The notes beneath the pieces are model-generated. The model searched no databases, was not told the DNA's origin, and worked only from the letters and a program-made list of their open reading frames with translations. From NCBI GenBank assembly GCA_052143095.1, contig JBKQTR010000504.1, positions 14,309 through 78,308 on the forward strand: DNA of 64,000 nucleotides, given 5' to 3'. The position numbers and the translations under genes are program-made. Below, one piece after another: positions 17,919-26,913 of the stretch; the first letter of the stretch is position 1, and each line of letters opens with the position of its first letter. Source of the stretch: DAHUYF01 sp052143095 (GTDB lineage Bacteria > Pseudomonadota > Alphaproteobacteria > ATCC43930 > CGMCC-115725).

Positions 17919-18635
17919 TGGAAGCGACAGCAGCCGGTCGAGCAGGCGTTTGTCGTCGCGGAGATCGCTCGCGGCGCCGGAGAAACGGATGGTGCCCTTC
18001 TCGAGGACGTAGACGCGATCGGCAAGCGCGAGGGAGAAGTCGACGCCCTGCTCGGCGAGGAGGATGGTGAGGCCTTGCGCCTTCAATTCGCCGATCTTGG
18101 TGCGGAGCGTCTCGACGACGAGCGGCGCCAGCCCCTCGGACGGCTCGTCGAGCAGCAGCAGCGCAGGATTGCCCATGAGCGTGCGGGCGATCGTCAGCAT
18201 CTGCTGCTCACCGCCCGACAGGAAGCCGCCGCGGCGGTCGCGCAGAATGCGCAGCACCGGGAAAAGCTCGTAGACCGCCTCGATCGTCCAGCGGCTGCCG
18301 CGTCGGGCGGTGCCGGCGGCGCGGGCGGCGACATCGAGATTCTCCCAGACGCTGAGCTCGGCGAAGATGCGGCGGTCCTCCGGCACGAAACCGATGCCGG
18401 CGCGCGCCACGCGATGCGGCGCCCAACCCGCGATGTCGCGGCCCTGCCACAGGACCCGGCCGCTGCTCGGCGGGGTCAGGCCCATGATCGAGCGCATGGT
18501 CGTGGTCTTGCCGACGCCGTTGCGGCCGAGCAGGCAGACGCATTCGCCGGCCGCGACCTCGAGCGAGATGCCGAACAGCACCCGGCTCAAGCCGTAGGCG
18601 GTGTGGACCTCCTCGATCGCCAGCAGCGGCGTCAT
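17904..18635 (-). CDS. livF: Liv-type ABC transporter ATP-binding protein (LivF), operon 3
   Basis: ATPase of 243 residues with Walker A GRNGVGKTT at residues 37-45, signature LSGGEQQMLTIARTL and Walker B LLLLDEPSEGLAP. This is the normal LivF length and lacks the long basic tail of the other two. Last gene of operon 3. Its stop codon is supplied by a palindromic repeat, so the last residues (PGELP) are repeat-encoded. Confidence 0.93.
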   Translation of the reverse strand: MTPLLAIEEVHTAYGLSRVLFGISLEVAAGECVCLLGRNGVGKTTTMRSIMGLTPPSSGRVLWQGRDIAGWAPHRVARAGIGFVPEDRRIFAELSVWENLDVAARAAGTARRGSRWTIEAVYELFPVLRILRDRRGGFLSGGEQQMLTIARTLMGNPALLLLDEPSEGLAPLVVETLRTKIGELKAQGLTILLAEQGVDFSLALADRVYVLEKGTIRFSGAASDLRDDKRLLDRLLSLPGELP

Positions 18636-19369
18636 GGGCGCTGGCCGAGATAGACGCGGCGCACCTCGGCATCGCCGCGCATCTCGGCCGGGGTCCCCTC
18701 GGCCAGCAGGCGGCCCTGGTGCAGCACCGCGATTTTCTCGGCGATCCCGAACACCACCTCCATGTCGTGCTCGGTGAAGAGCAGAGTGAGGCCGCGCTCG
18801 CCGGCGATCTTCTGCAGCAGCCGCATCGTCTCCTGCGTCTCGCTGGCCGACATGCCGGCGGTGGGCTCGTCAAGCAGCAGCACCGCCGGGTCGCTCGCCA
18901 GCGCGATGCCGAGCTCGAGCTGCTTCTGGTTGCCGTAGGACAGCGTTCCCGCAACCGCCGCCGCCTGGCCGCCCAATCCCACCGAGGCGAGCAGCGCCTC
19001 GGTCTCGTCGCGGTAAAAATTCTCCGAGCGCGACCAGAAATTGCGGCCGCGGCCGTGATGGGCGAGCAATGCCGCCTGCGCGTTCTCGAACACGGAGAGC
19101 CGGGGGAAGATGTTGGCGCGCTGGAACGAGCGGCCGATCCCCAAGCGGCAGATGCGATGCGGCGGCGTGCCGGTGATGTCGCGGCCGTCGAGCAGCACCT
19201 GGCCGCCATTCGGACGGAGATGGCCGGTGATGAGATTGAAGAAGGTTGATTTGCCGGCGCCGTTCGGCCCGATCACCGCGGCGATCTGGCGCGTCGCGAC
19301 GGCGAGGCTCACCCCGTCGACGGCGACGAAGCCGGCAAAGCTCTTGCGCAGCCCGCGCACGTCAAGCAT
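18632..19369 (-). CDS. livG: Liv-type ABC transporter ATP-binding protein (LivG), operon 3
   Basis: ATPase of 245 residues with Walker A GPNGAGKST at residues 34-42, signature SYGNQKQLELGIAL and Walker B VLLLDEPTAGMS. The ends overlap livF by 4 bases and livM by 8 bases, consistent with coupled translation. Confidence 0.93.
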   Translation of the reverse strand: MLDVRGLRKSFAGFVAVDGVSLAVATRQIAAVIGPNGAGKSTFFNLITGHLRPNGGQVLLDGRDITGTPPHRICRLGIGRSFQRANIFPRLSVFENAQAALLAHHGRGRNFWSRSENFYRDETEALLASVGLGGQAAAVAGTLSYGNQKQLELGIALASDPAVLLLDEPTAGMSASETQETMRLLQKIAGERGLTLLFTEHDMEVVFGIAEKIAVLHQGRLLAEGTPAEMRGDAEVRRVYLGQRP

Positions 19370-20357
19370 CGCGCGGGCTCAGCCGGCGCCGCACGCGGTG
19401 GAACCCGGCGACGAGCCCGCCGACGATGCCGCCGGGGAAGGCGTAGAGCAGGACCAGCAGGATCGTGCCGAGCACGAACGGCCAGTACTGGGTATAGGAG
19501 GTGATCTCCTGATTGAGCCACACCAGCGCCAGCGCGCCGACCGGCGGCCCCCAGAAATAATTCATGCCGCCGAGGATGGTCATGATCATCACCTCGGCGG
19601 ATTTCGACCAGAAGACATAGTCGGCGAAGACGCCGCGATTGAAGATGCCGAAGAGCGCGCCGGCGAGTCCCGCGAAGGCGCCGGCGACGACGAAGGCGGC
19701 GAGCTCATAGGCCCGGACATTGAGGCCGATGAAGGCGGCGCGCTCGGGATTGTCGCGGATCGTGGTCAGCATGCGGCCGAAAGGCGAGCGCACGACCTGC
19801 CGCAGCGCCGCCAGCGACAGCGCCACCAGCGTCAGGGTCAGGAGATAGAAGCGGTCGCTGATGCTGGTGTCGCCGAGGCCCGGTATCCCCGCGATCCAGT
19901 CGAGGTTGGGATAGGGCACTTCCGGCAAGCCCTGATCGCCGCCCGTCACGGCATTCCACTTGAAGCAGATGGCCCAGACGATCTGCGAGAAGGCGAGCGT
20001 CAGCATGGCGAAGTAGATCGCGCTGAGCCGCACGCAGAAATAGCCGAACACCAGGGCAAAGCCGGCAGCGCCGATCCCTGCCGCCGGAAAGGCGATGACG
20101 AAGGGCAGCGCATAGGTCTTCATCAGGATGCCGCAGACATAGGCGCCGACGCCGAAATAGGCGACGTGGCCGAAGGAGACGAGGCCGGTGGTGCCGAGCA
20201 GCAGGTTGAGGCTCACCGCGAACAGCGCTTCGATGGCGATCTCGGTGCCGAGGAAGGTGTCGTAGCGCGAGCCGAGCCACGGGACCCAGATCGCGACGAG
20301 AAACACGACGAGCGTCCAGGGGATACGGCGCGCGAGCGCGGCGCGGCGGCGGCTCAT
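19362..20357 (-). CDS. livM: Liv-type ABC transporter permease (LivM), operon 3
   Basis: Permease of 331 residues with multiple helices and LNLLLGTTGLVSFGHVAYFG. The start MSRRRAALARRIPW is chosen because it overlaps the livH stop by 4 bases (ATGA) and gives a positive N-terminus. The open frame upstream is livH shadow. It lacks the FKTSYAA N-terminus of operons 1 and 2. Confidence 0.93.
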   Translation of the reverse strand: MSRRRAALARRIPWTLVVFLVAIWVPWLGSRYDTFLGTEIAIEALFAVSLNLLLGTTGLVSFGHVAYFGVGAYVCGILMKTYALPFVIAFPAAGIGAAGFALVFGYFCVRLSAIYFAMLTLAFSQIVWAICFKWNAVTGGDQGLPEVPYPNLDWIAGIPGLGDTSISDRFYLLTLTLVALSLAALRQVVRSPFGRMLTTIRDNPERAAFIGLNVRAYELAAFVVAGAFAGLAGALFGIFNRGVFADYVFWSKSAEVMIMTILGGMNYFWGPPVGALALVWLNQEITSYTQYWPFVLGTILLVLLYAFPGGIVGGLVAGFHRVRRRLSPRDA

Positions 20358-21235
20358 CGGATCGGCCGGCCGAAGAGACCCCAGGGGCGGATGATCAGGA
20401 TCACCACCATCAAGGCGAAGACCGAGAACAGCGAGAAGCCGGGAAAGATCAGGATACCGAAGGACAGGACCTGGCCGTAGATAACGGATCCCCAAAACGT
20501 CCCCCAGAACGAGCCGAGCCCGCCGATCACCACGACGATGAAGGCCTGGACGATGATCTCCACATCCATTCCCGGCACGATGCTCACGATCGGCGTCACC
20601 AGCGCGCCGCTGAGCCCGGCGAGAAACGCGCTCACCACGAACATGCCGGTGTAGAGGGCGCCGACATTGGCGCCCAGCGCATCGAGCATCTCGCGGTCAT
20701 AGGAGGCTGCCCGCACCATCCGGCCGGCGCCGGTGCGGCTCAGCGCCAGCCAGCCGGCGACCGCGATGGCCGGGCCGATCGCCATGACGAAGAGGTTGTA
20801 AACCGGCACCGTGGTGCCGAAAACCTCGATGCCGCCGCCGAGCACCGGGGGACGCGACACCGAGAGCTGGCCGGTGCCCCAGATGAACTTGGCGGCATCG
20901 CCCAGGACCAGCACCAGCGCGTAGGTGAAGAGCAGCTGATAGAGCTCTTCGCGACCATAGAGATAGCGCAGCAACAGCCGCTCCACGATCGCGCCGAGGA
21001 GGGCGACGCCGAGCGCGGCGAGCAGCACCGACGGCCAGAACCGCTCCGCCGACGGTGCGAGCCACTGCACCGCCTGCCAGGCGAGATAGGCCCCGATCAT
21101 GTAGAAGGTGCCGTGCGCGAAATTGATGACGCGCATGACGCCGAAGACCAGCGACAGCCCGGAGGCGATGAGAAAGAGAAACATCGCCGTGGTCAGGCCG
21201 CCGACGAACTGGCCGAAGAGGAAGGACGCGGCCAC
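20354..21235 (-). CDS. livH: Liv-type ABC transporter permease (LivH), operon 3
   Basis: Permease of 293 residues with MRVINFAHGTFYMIGAY and GGLGSFWGTFWG, typical of LivH. It pairs with LivM of the same operon and lies about 40 bases after the binding-protein gene. Confidence 0.93.
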   Translation of the reverse strand: MAASFLFGQFVGGLTTAMFLFLIASGLSLVFGVMRVINFAHGTFYMIGAYLAWQAVQWLAPSAERFWPSVLLAALGVALLGAIVERLLLRYLYGREELYQLLFTYALVLVLGDAAKFIWGTGQLSVSRPPVLGGGIEVFGTTVPVYNLFVMAIGPAIAVAGWLALSRTGAGRMVRAASYDREMLDALGANVGALYTGMFVVSAFLAGLSGALVTPIVSIVPGMDVEIIVQAFIVVVIGGLGSFWGTFWGSVIYGQVLSFGILIFPGFSLFSVFALMVVILIIRPWGLFGRPIR

Positions 21236-21276
21236 GGCCGGTCAGCTTTCCCGCGCGCGCCGCCGCCGCGCCGTGG

Positions 21277-22476
21277 TCAGTTCGTGTAGGGCGCGGGATT
21301 GTAGTAGGTCGGCGACTTGATGACGGCGTAGGGATAGGCCGGGTCCTTGACCATCTCGCCCCAGAACTCGCCGGTGTCGGCATCGTGGGTCGCGGCGTCG
21401 AAGGTGCGCTTGCCCACCGGCGTATCGAAGGTGAGGCCGGGCAGCACCGCGGCGACCTTGGCTTCGTCCGTGGTGCCCGCTTTCTCGATCCCGGCGACGA
21501 GCGCCAGGATGGAGCTGTAGCCCATGATCGCCCACCCCGAGCCGACATCGGATTTCATGAAGGCCTTGAGCCGCTGCACGAAGGCTTTGTGCTCGGCGGG
21601 CTCGCGCTCCGGCCAGATCACGGGATCGTAGGCATTGGCCCAGATGCCATAGGGATAATCGGCGCCCAGCGCCTGCGCCACGTCCACCGACCCGACCTCG
21701 CCGCCATCGGCGAGGCGGTTGTGGATCGCCTTGAAATAGCCGAGCGGCGTCCCCTGCTTGACCAAGGTGACGAAGTCGCCGCTGAACAAGTCGCAATAGA
21801 CCGCGTCGGGCTGCTTGCTCATCTGCGCCGTGATGAAGGCGGTGAGGTCGGGCTCGCCGAGCTTCGGCCATTGCTGATCGACGATCTCGATGTCGGGCCG
21901 CAGCTTCTTCAGGTGCTCGACAAAGGCGGCGATGGCGTCCCTGCCATAGGCGTAGTCGGGGGCGATGGTGGCCACGCGCTTGATGTCCTTCCACTGCGCC
22001 ATGACGAACGCGCCGGCTTGCCCTTCGATGGTGGTGTTGGAGGCAACGCGGAACAGATAGGGATGCAGATTCGCCGGCGCGGTGAGCTGAACGGTCTTGG
22101 CCGTGGGCGCGAGAAAGACGATCTTGTTCTCCTTGGCGATGGTCGACACCGCCGGCGCCTCGGCCGAGGTCAGCGTGCCGACAAGGAAGTCGGCATTGTT
22201 CTTGATGATGAGCTCGCGCGCGAGGCGCACCGCCTCGTCGGCATTGGCCTTGCTGTCGCGCGACAGGAGCTCGAGCTGGCGGCCGAGGACGCCGCCCTTG
22301 GCGTTGATCTCGGCCACGGCCATCTCGGCGCCGGTGAGGATCGGCACGCCGTAGATCGCGGTCGCGCCGGATAGCGGGATCGGGAAGCCGATCCTGATGG
22401 GATCCTTGGCCAAGGCCCCCGAGGGCACCACGACCGCGGCGGCGCAAGCCAACGTCAGCAACTGACGGATGAGCAT
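21277..22476 (-). CDS. livK: Liv-type ABC transporter substrate-binding protein, operon 3
   Basis: Periplasmic binding protein of 399 residues. A signal peptide covers about residues 1-23 (MLIRQLLTLACAAAVVVPSG...ALA) and the mature protein begins KDPIRIGFPIPLSG. An AGGGAGG ribosome site precedes the ATG. First gene of operon 3. A TTGACA hexamer is present at 22553-22558 on the coding strand, but I do not see a well-placed -10. Confidence 0.9.
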   Translation of the reverse strand: MLIRQLLTLACAAAVVVPSGALAKDPIRIGFPIPLSGATAIYGVPILTGAEMAVAEINAKGGVLGRQLELLSRDSKANADEAVRLARELIIKNNADFLVGTLTSAEAPAVSTIAKENKIVFLAPTAKTVQLTAPANLHPYLFRVASNTTIEGQAGAFVMAQWKDIKRVATIAPDYAYGRDAIAAFVEHLKKLRPDIEIVDQQWPKLGEPDLTAFITAQMSKQPDAVYCDLFSGDFVTLVKQGTPLGYFKAIHNRLADGGEVGSVDVAQALGADYPYGIWANAYDPVIWPEREPAEHKAFVQRLKAFMKSDVGSGWAIMGYSSILALVAGIEKAGTTDEAKVAAVLPGLTFDTPVGKRTFDAATHDADTGEFWGEMVKDPAYPYAVIKSPTYYNPAPYTN

Positions 22477-22626
22477 GTCAACCTCCCTGTCCCGCCCCGA
22501 TGTTGGTCATCGGGCATATTGTTGTGTGATCGTGGTTCGAGCCGTCGGCGGGTGTCAAGCTCGGACTCGCCGCGCGGCGTCATTTTGGGCTCGGCTGGGC
22601 TTGCCGCGGCCCGTCTCGACGTCAGG

Positions 22627-23916
22627 TCATTGCGCCGCCAGCGCGTGCGACGCGGCGGCGCTCCGCGCGGCAAAGCGGGCGATGTCGGCCTCGGGGCGCA
22701 GCAGCAGCAGCGAGATGAGCCCGCCCGAGGCGATGATCGCGCCGGCAAGCAGGAAGCTCGCGACGTAACCTTGGGCAGGGGTCGCCGCGCCGGCGATGAT
22801 GTGGCCCGCCACCTCCGGCGCGATCAGCCCGGCCAGCGTGGCGACGGCGTTGCTGATGCACAGCATCGCGCCGCGCTGGCTGAGCGGCGTGATCTCGCCG
22901 ACCATCGCTGGGAGCAGCGTGTAGATCGGCGCGCCGATGGAGTGGGTCGCGATCAGCAGCGCGATCTGCACGCCGCCGGTGGAGAGCAACAGCGCGGCGA
23001 CGCCGAGCGTGCCCGCCGCCGTCAGCAGCAACGCCGCCGGGATGGCGCGCGCGGCGCGGCTCGAGGCGCCCTTGAGCTTTGCCCGCTGCGACAGCGCGCC
23101 GACCAGCGGGGTCAGCAGCGCGCTCGCCGCCCAGCTCGCGGCCACCAGCCATTTGGTGGCGTCGACGCCGTAGCCGAGGCCGGCCTGCAAGAAGGGCGGC
23201 GTCCAGGCGACCAGCATCGCCAGCCCCCAATAGGCGACGAAGCCGGCGATGAAGATGCCGAGCATCGTCGGGCAGGTGAGGAGGCGGAGATAGGGCACGC
23301 GATCGCCGCCGCCGCCGGCCGCGGCGACCACCGGCTCCGCGATCTCGCCCTCGCGGCCGAAGATCGCCCAGGCGACGGTCCAGACGAGGCCGACGACGCC
23401 CAGCAGGCCGAAGGCGGCATGCCAGCCATAGGCGGTGATGACGTCGACCAGCACCGGCGCGGCGACGACGACCCCGACACCGGCGCCGATGGCGATGATG
23501 GCGGTGGGCAGCGTGCGCAGGTTGTTGGGGAACCATTTGTAGACGGCGTGCAGCGCCACCGGATAGGCCGGGCCCTCGCCGGCGCCGAGGACGACGCGGC
23601 AAGCGATGAGCATCGGGAACGACACCAGGCCCAGCATCGGGAATTGCGTCAGCGCCCAGATCAGCGCCATGACCGCGATCACCCATTTCGCCGGCAGGCG
23701 GTTGACGACGAAGCCGGTCAGGATCGCCGACAGCGAGAACAGCCAGAAGAAGCTGCTGCCGACCCGGCCCCATTGCACCGGCGAGAGCTGCAGATCCCGC
23801 ATCATCGGCAGCGCCGCCAACCCGATGACCGCCTTGTCGGCGAAGTTGATGAACATGAAGAAGAACAGCAGCCCCGTGATCACCCAGGGCTGCCAGCGGG
23901 CGGGTCCTGGGGTCAT
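22627..23916 (-). CDS. MFS transporter (anion:cation symporter type)
   Basis: Inner-membrane carrier of 429 residues with about 12 helices. The first helix segment NFADKAVIGLAALPMMRDL and the later RVVLGAGEGPAYPVALHAVYKWFP are typical of the ACS/phthalate-type MFS branch. I chose the ATG at 23914-23916. The frame is open further upstream, but that part is coded by intergenic repeats. The substrate is probably an organic anion. It lies between Liv operon 3 and the ADP-forming acyl-CoA synthetase, all on the same strand. Confidence 0.88.
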   Translation of the reverse strand: MTPGPARWQPWVITGLLFFFMFINFADKAVIGLAALPMMRDLQLSPVQWGRVGSSFFWLFSLSAILTGFVVNRLPAKWVIAVMALIWALTQFPMLGLVSFPMLIACRVVLGAGEGPAYPVALHAVYKWFPNNLRTLPTAIIAIGAGVGVVVAAPVLVDVITAYGWHAAFGLLGVVGLVWTVAWAIFGREGEIAEPVVAAAGGGGDRVPYLRLLTCPTMLGIFIAGFVAYWGLAMLVAWTPPFLQAGLGYGVDATKWLVAASWAASALLTPLVGALSQRAKLKGASSRAARAIPAALLLTAAGTLGVAALLLSTGGVQIALLIATHSIGAPIYTLLPAMVGEITPLSQRGAMLCISNAVATLAGLIAPEVAGHIIAGAATPAQGYVASFLLAGAIIASGGLISLLLLRPEADIARFAARSAAASHALAAQ

Positions 23917-24067
23917 GGGGCGCCAACCCGTGCAGCGGCCTCTCCGCCCTTGATGCAGGGCGATCGCATGTGCCGCCGAACCGCCGATGAAGAAGATTGA
24001 CCGCGGAGGTCGAGCCGCGAAGCGGATCGACGAGAGCACGGAGAAGAAGAACCCGTGACAACGTTTC

Positions 24068-24150
24068 CGTCGCCCCGGCGAAAGCCGGGGCCCAGGAGCA
24101 ACCGCGCGGCGCTCGCCCTGGGTCCCTGCTTGCGCGGGGACGGCGGTGGT
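24068..24150 (+). repeat. Intergenic hairpin repeat, family A copy 2
   Basis: Hairpin CCCCGGCGAAAGCCGGGG, then CCAGGAGCAACCGC, then CGCCCTGGGTCCC and a second hairpin. The same order of blocks is found inverted at about 1047-1128 inside the element next to the amidase. Non-coding. Confidence 0.65.
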
Positions 24151-24210
24151 TGGCGGGGGTGGGGTGCTTGGAACATGCGCCACGCGCGCCTGCCTGCGCG
24201 CGCGCCAGTC

Positions 24211-24272
24211 TTCCCTTCTCCGTGCCCTCCGTGCCTCCGTGGTGAAGCCCCTATACGCATAGGCGATAGCCC
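24211..24272 (-). repeat. CCTCCGTG-type repeat, family B copy 1
   Basis: TTCTCCGTGCCCTCCGTGCC followed by TCCGTGGTGAAGCCCCTATA and GGCGATAGCCC. Its reverse complement matches the block at 39698-39752 downstream of asd. The 469-base gap 23917-24385 holds this repeat and the family A copy, and nothing else that I recognise. Confidence 0.6.
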
Positions 24273-24385
24273 TGCGTCAACAAGGGAGGGGCGTCTGAGA
24301 GGCGGGCGGCGGAGAAGGCTTGCCGGCCATCGCGATAAACGGCGTCATCGGGTTTTCGGCCATGGACAATGTCCTTGCTGAGCGC

Positions 24386-26494
24386 TCAGGCGGGCAGGAG
24401 GACGGCGTCGAGTGCGAGCGCGCCCTGTCCCTCCGGCAGCACCAGGAACGGGTTGACGTCGAGGCTTTTGAGCGCCGGACCTTGGGCCGCGGCAAAGCGC
24501 GAGAGCTCGGCCAACGCGCGGGCGAGCGCCTCGAGATCGGCTGGCGGGCGGCCACGCATGCCATGCAGCACCGGCAGCGCGCGGAGCTCCGCGATCATCC
24601 GCCGCGCCTCGGCCTGGTCGAAGGGCGCGACGCGGAAGGTCACGTCCTTGAGCGCCTCGACGAAGATGCCGCCGAGCCCCAGCATCACCACCGAGCCGAA
24701 GACCGGATACCATTGCGCGCCGAGAATGGTCTCGACGCCGCCCGCCACCATCGGCGCGACGAGGCAGCCGGCGAGCGCCGCCAGCGGCGCGGCCTTGCGC
24801 ACGCGCGCGGTGACCTCGTCGAAGGCGCGGCGCACCGCGTCGGGGGTCGCGAGGTTCAAGGCCACGCCGCCGAGATCGGTCTTGTGGGTGATGTCGGGCG
24901 AGACGATCTTGAGCGCGACCGGCAGGCCCAGCGCCTTCGCCGCCGCGCCTGCCTCAGCGGCCGAGCGCACCAGGCGGTGCGGCACCACCGGCAGTCCGGC
25001 GCGGGCGAGGATGGCGAGCGAGGTCGCCTCGTCGCAGGGGCCCGGCGGCAGCTTTTCCGGCGCCGGCAGCGGTGCCGGCGCGGCCGGGATCGCGTCGAAG
25101 CCGCGGCGGAATTGCGAGAGCGCTGCGATGGCGCGCAGCGCATGGGTCGGCTCGTCGAACACCAGGCAGCCCGCGCCATCGAGCGCCGCGCGGAATTGCG
25201 GCGTGTAATAGCAGGCGACGGCGAGCAGGCTTTCGGGATAGCGCCGGCGCAGCCGCGGGAACGCCGCCGCGAAGCGCGGCGCGTTCACCGGCGAGCGGCC
25301 GACCGAGCCGATGAAGCAGGCGACGCTCTCATAGAAGCCGGCGGCGAGCGTCAGCTCGATGGTGCGCTCGAGAATGCCCATGTCGGTCACCACCTGGCCG
25401 GTGACGTCGATCGGGTTGCGGGTGGCGGCAAACGGCACCATGGCGCGGATGTCGTCCTGCAGCGTCTGCGGCGCCGGCGTCACCTCGAGGCCGCGTGCCG
25501 CGGCGCTGTCCGCCATCAGCACGCCGACGCCGCCGGAGACGGTGATGATGCCGACATGCCGGCCGGCGGGCGGCTCGCTCACCTGGGCTGCGGCATAGCC
25601 GATGTCGAAGAACTCCTCCATGGTGTCGCAGCGATAGACGCCGTGCTGGCGGAACATGGCGTCGAAGATCTCGTCGGCGCCGGCCAGCGCCGCGGTGTGC
25701 GAGGCGACCGCGGCAATGCCCGCCTCGGTGCGCCCGACCTTGAGGCAGATCACCGGCTTGCGCCGCGCCCGTGCGCGCGCCAGCGCGGCGGCCAGCTTCT
25801 GCCCGTCGCGGCAGCCCTCGATATAGAGCATGATGACCGCGGTCTCGGGATCGTCGGCGAGATAGGCGATGCCGTCGGCGACGTCGACATCGCCCTCGTT
25901 GCCGGTGGTGAGGATGAGGCTGTAGGCGAGGGCGCGGTCCTGCGCCACCTGATAGGCGAGGCCGCCGAAGGCGCCGCTCTGGGTGATGAGGCCGATGCGC
26001 CCCTTGGGCGCGAGGCCGGGGCCGAAGGCGGGGTGGAAGGTCGCCACCACGCCGTTGGCGAAGTTGATGAGCCCCATGCAGTTCGGGCCCAGGAGCCGCA
26101 TGCCGCCGGTGCGCGCGATCGCCTTGATCTCCTCCTGCGCGCGCGCGCCGGCCTCGCCGATCTCCGCGAAACCCGAGGTGAAGAGCACGATGGCGCGCAC
26201 GCCCTTCCGGGCGCAGTCGCGCATCGCCTGCGCCACCTGCGCCTCGGGGAGCGAGATGATGGCGAGGTCGACCGGCCCGGGCACGGCAAGGATGCCGGGA
26301 AAGGCCGGGATATCCTGCACCGTCGGCGCGCGCGGATTGATCGGGTAGAGGGCGCCCTTGAAGCCGCTGGTCTTCATATGGACCAGCGGGATGGTGCCGA
26401 GCTTGCTCGGGTCGGTCGAGGCGCCGATGACGGCGATCGAGGCGGGGCGGAAGAGCGGCGCCAGGGAGAGGGGATCGAGAAGGTCGAGGGGCAT
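24386..26494 (-). CDS. ADP-forming acyl-CoA synthetase (CoA-binding plus ATP-grasp)
   Basis: A 702-residue single-chain protein of the acetyl-CoA synthetase (ADP-forming)/Pat-like family. The N-terminal CoA-binding Rossmann domain contains FRPASIAVIGASTDPSKLG. Succinyl-CoA-ligase-like domains follow, with GPNCMGLINF and SQSGAFG, and an ATP-grasp domain lies at about residues 480-700 with KIVSPDITHKTDLGGV. It interconverts an acid, CoA and ATP with acyl-CoA, ADP and phosphate; the specificity is unknown. It has no acetyltransferase domain. It lies upstream of the MFS gene on the same strand. Confidence 0.88.
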   Translation of the reverse strand: MPLDLLDPLSLAPLFRPASIAVIGASTDPSKLGTIPLVHMKTSGFKGALYPINPRAPTVQDIPAFPGILAVPGPVDLAIISLPEAQVAQAMRDCARKGVRAIVLFTSGFAEIGEAGARAQEEIKAIARTGGMRLLGPNCMGLINFANGVVATFHPAFGPGLAPKGRIGLITQSGAFGGLAYQVAQDRALAYSLILTTGNEGDVDVADGIAYLADDPETAVIMLYIEGCRDGQKLAAALARARARRKPVICLKVGRTEAGIAAVASHTAALAGADEIFDAMFRQHGVYRCDTMEEFFDIGYAAAQVSEPPAGRHVGIITVSGGVGVLMADSAAARGLEVTPAPQTLQDDIRAMVPFAATRNPIDVTGQVVTDMGILERTIELTLAAGFYESVACFIGSVGRSPVNAPRFAAAFPRLRRRYPESLLAVACYYTPQFRAALDGAGCLVFDEPTHALRAIAALSQFRRGFDAIPAAPAPLPAPEKLPPGPCDEATSLAILARAGLPVVPHRLVRSAAEAGAAAKALGLPVALKIVSPDITHKTDLGGVALNLATPDAVRRAFDEVTARVRKAAPLAALAGCLVAPMVAGGVETILGAQWYPVFGSVVMLGLGGIFVEALKDVTFRVAPFDQAEARRMIAELRALPVLHGMRGRPPADLEALARALAELSRFAAAQGPALKSLDVNPFLVLPEGQGALALDAVLLPA

Positions 26495-26677
26495 CGTTGT
26501 CCGTCGCTGGCCACGGGGGTTGGGAGCCTGTCTGGGAGATACACGAAACCGCGCGCGCGCGCCAATTTTCCGCTACGCGCCGTTCCGGCCGCGCGCCATA
26601 CTGCGGCGGGCCGCCGGCTGGAGAGCTGTCCGGGGAAAGAAATGCGGTTGCAAACGAGCACCGACAGACTCGCTTTT

Positions 26678-26788
26678 ATCGTCATGGCCGGGCTTGTCCT
26701 GGCTTGTCCCGGCCATCCACGCCCTTCCTGCGACGCGCGCAAGACGTGGATGCCCGGCACAAGGCAGCACAAGGCCGGGCATGACGAT
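26678..26788. repeat. Long inverted repeat (CGTCATGGCCGGGC family)
   Basis: Two 44-base arms, 26678-26721 and 26745-26788, are inverted copies matching at about 38 of 44 positions, with a 23-base loop. Nearly all mismatches are G/C swaps. Each arm has an internal GGCTTGTCC-type direct repeat. It lies in the 419-base gap before the MFS gene at 26914, which otherwise holds nothing I recognise. A related element is at 42358-42508. Confidence 0.75.
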
Positions 26789-26913
26789 CGTCAATTGCCA
26801 TGAACACGGCAGAGACTCGCGTGCGTTGCTGCTAAAATCTTCCCCGAACCGCCCTGCGCAAGCAGGTGAGGGAACGAGGCGGGCGCGACAATAACCGTCG
26901 GGGGAGGGACAGG

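Noticed and set aside
24320..26803. About 830-codon open frame opposite the ADP-forming acyl-CoA synthetase
   Set aside because: Low-complexity Arg/Gly/Ala translation without motifs; shadow of the minus-strand gene.
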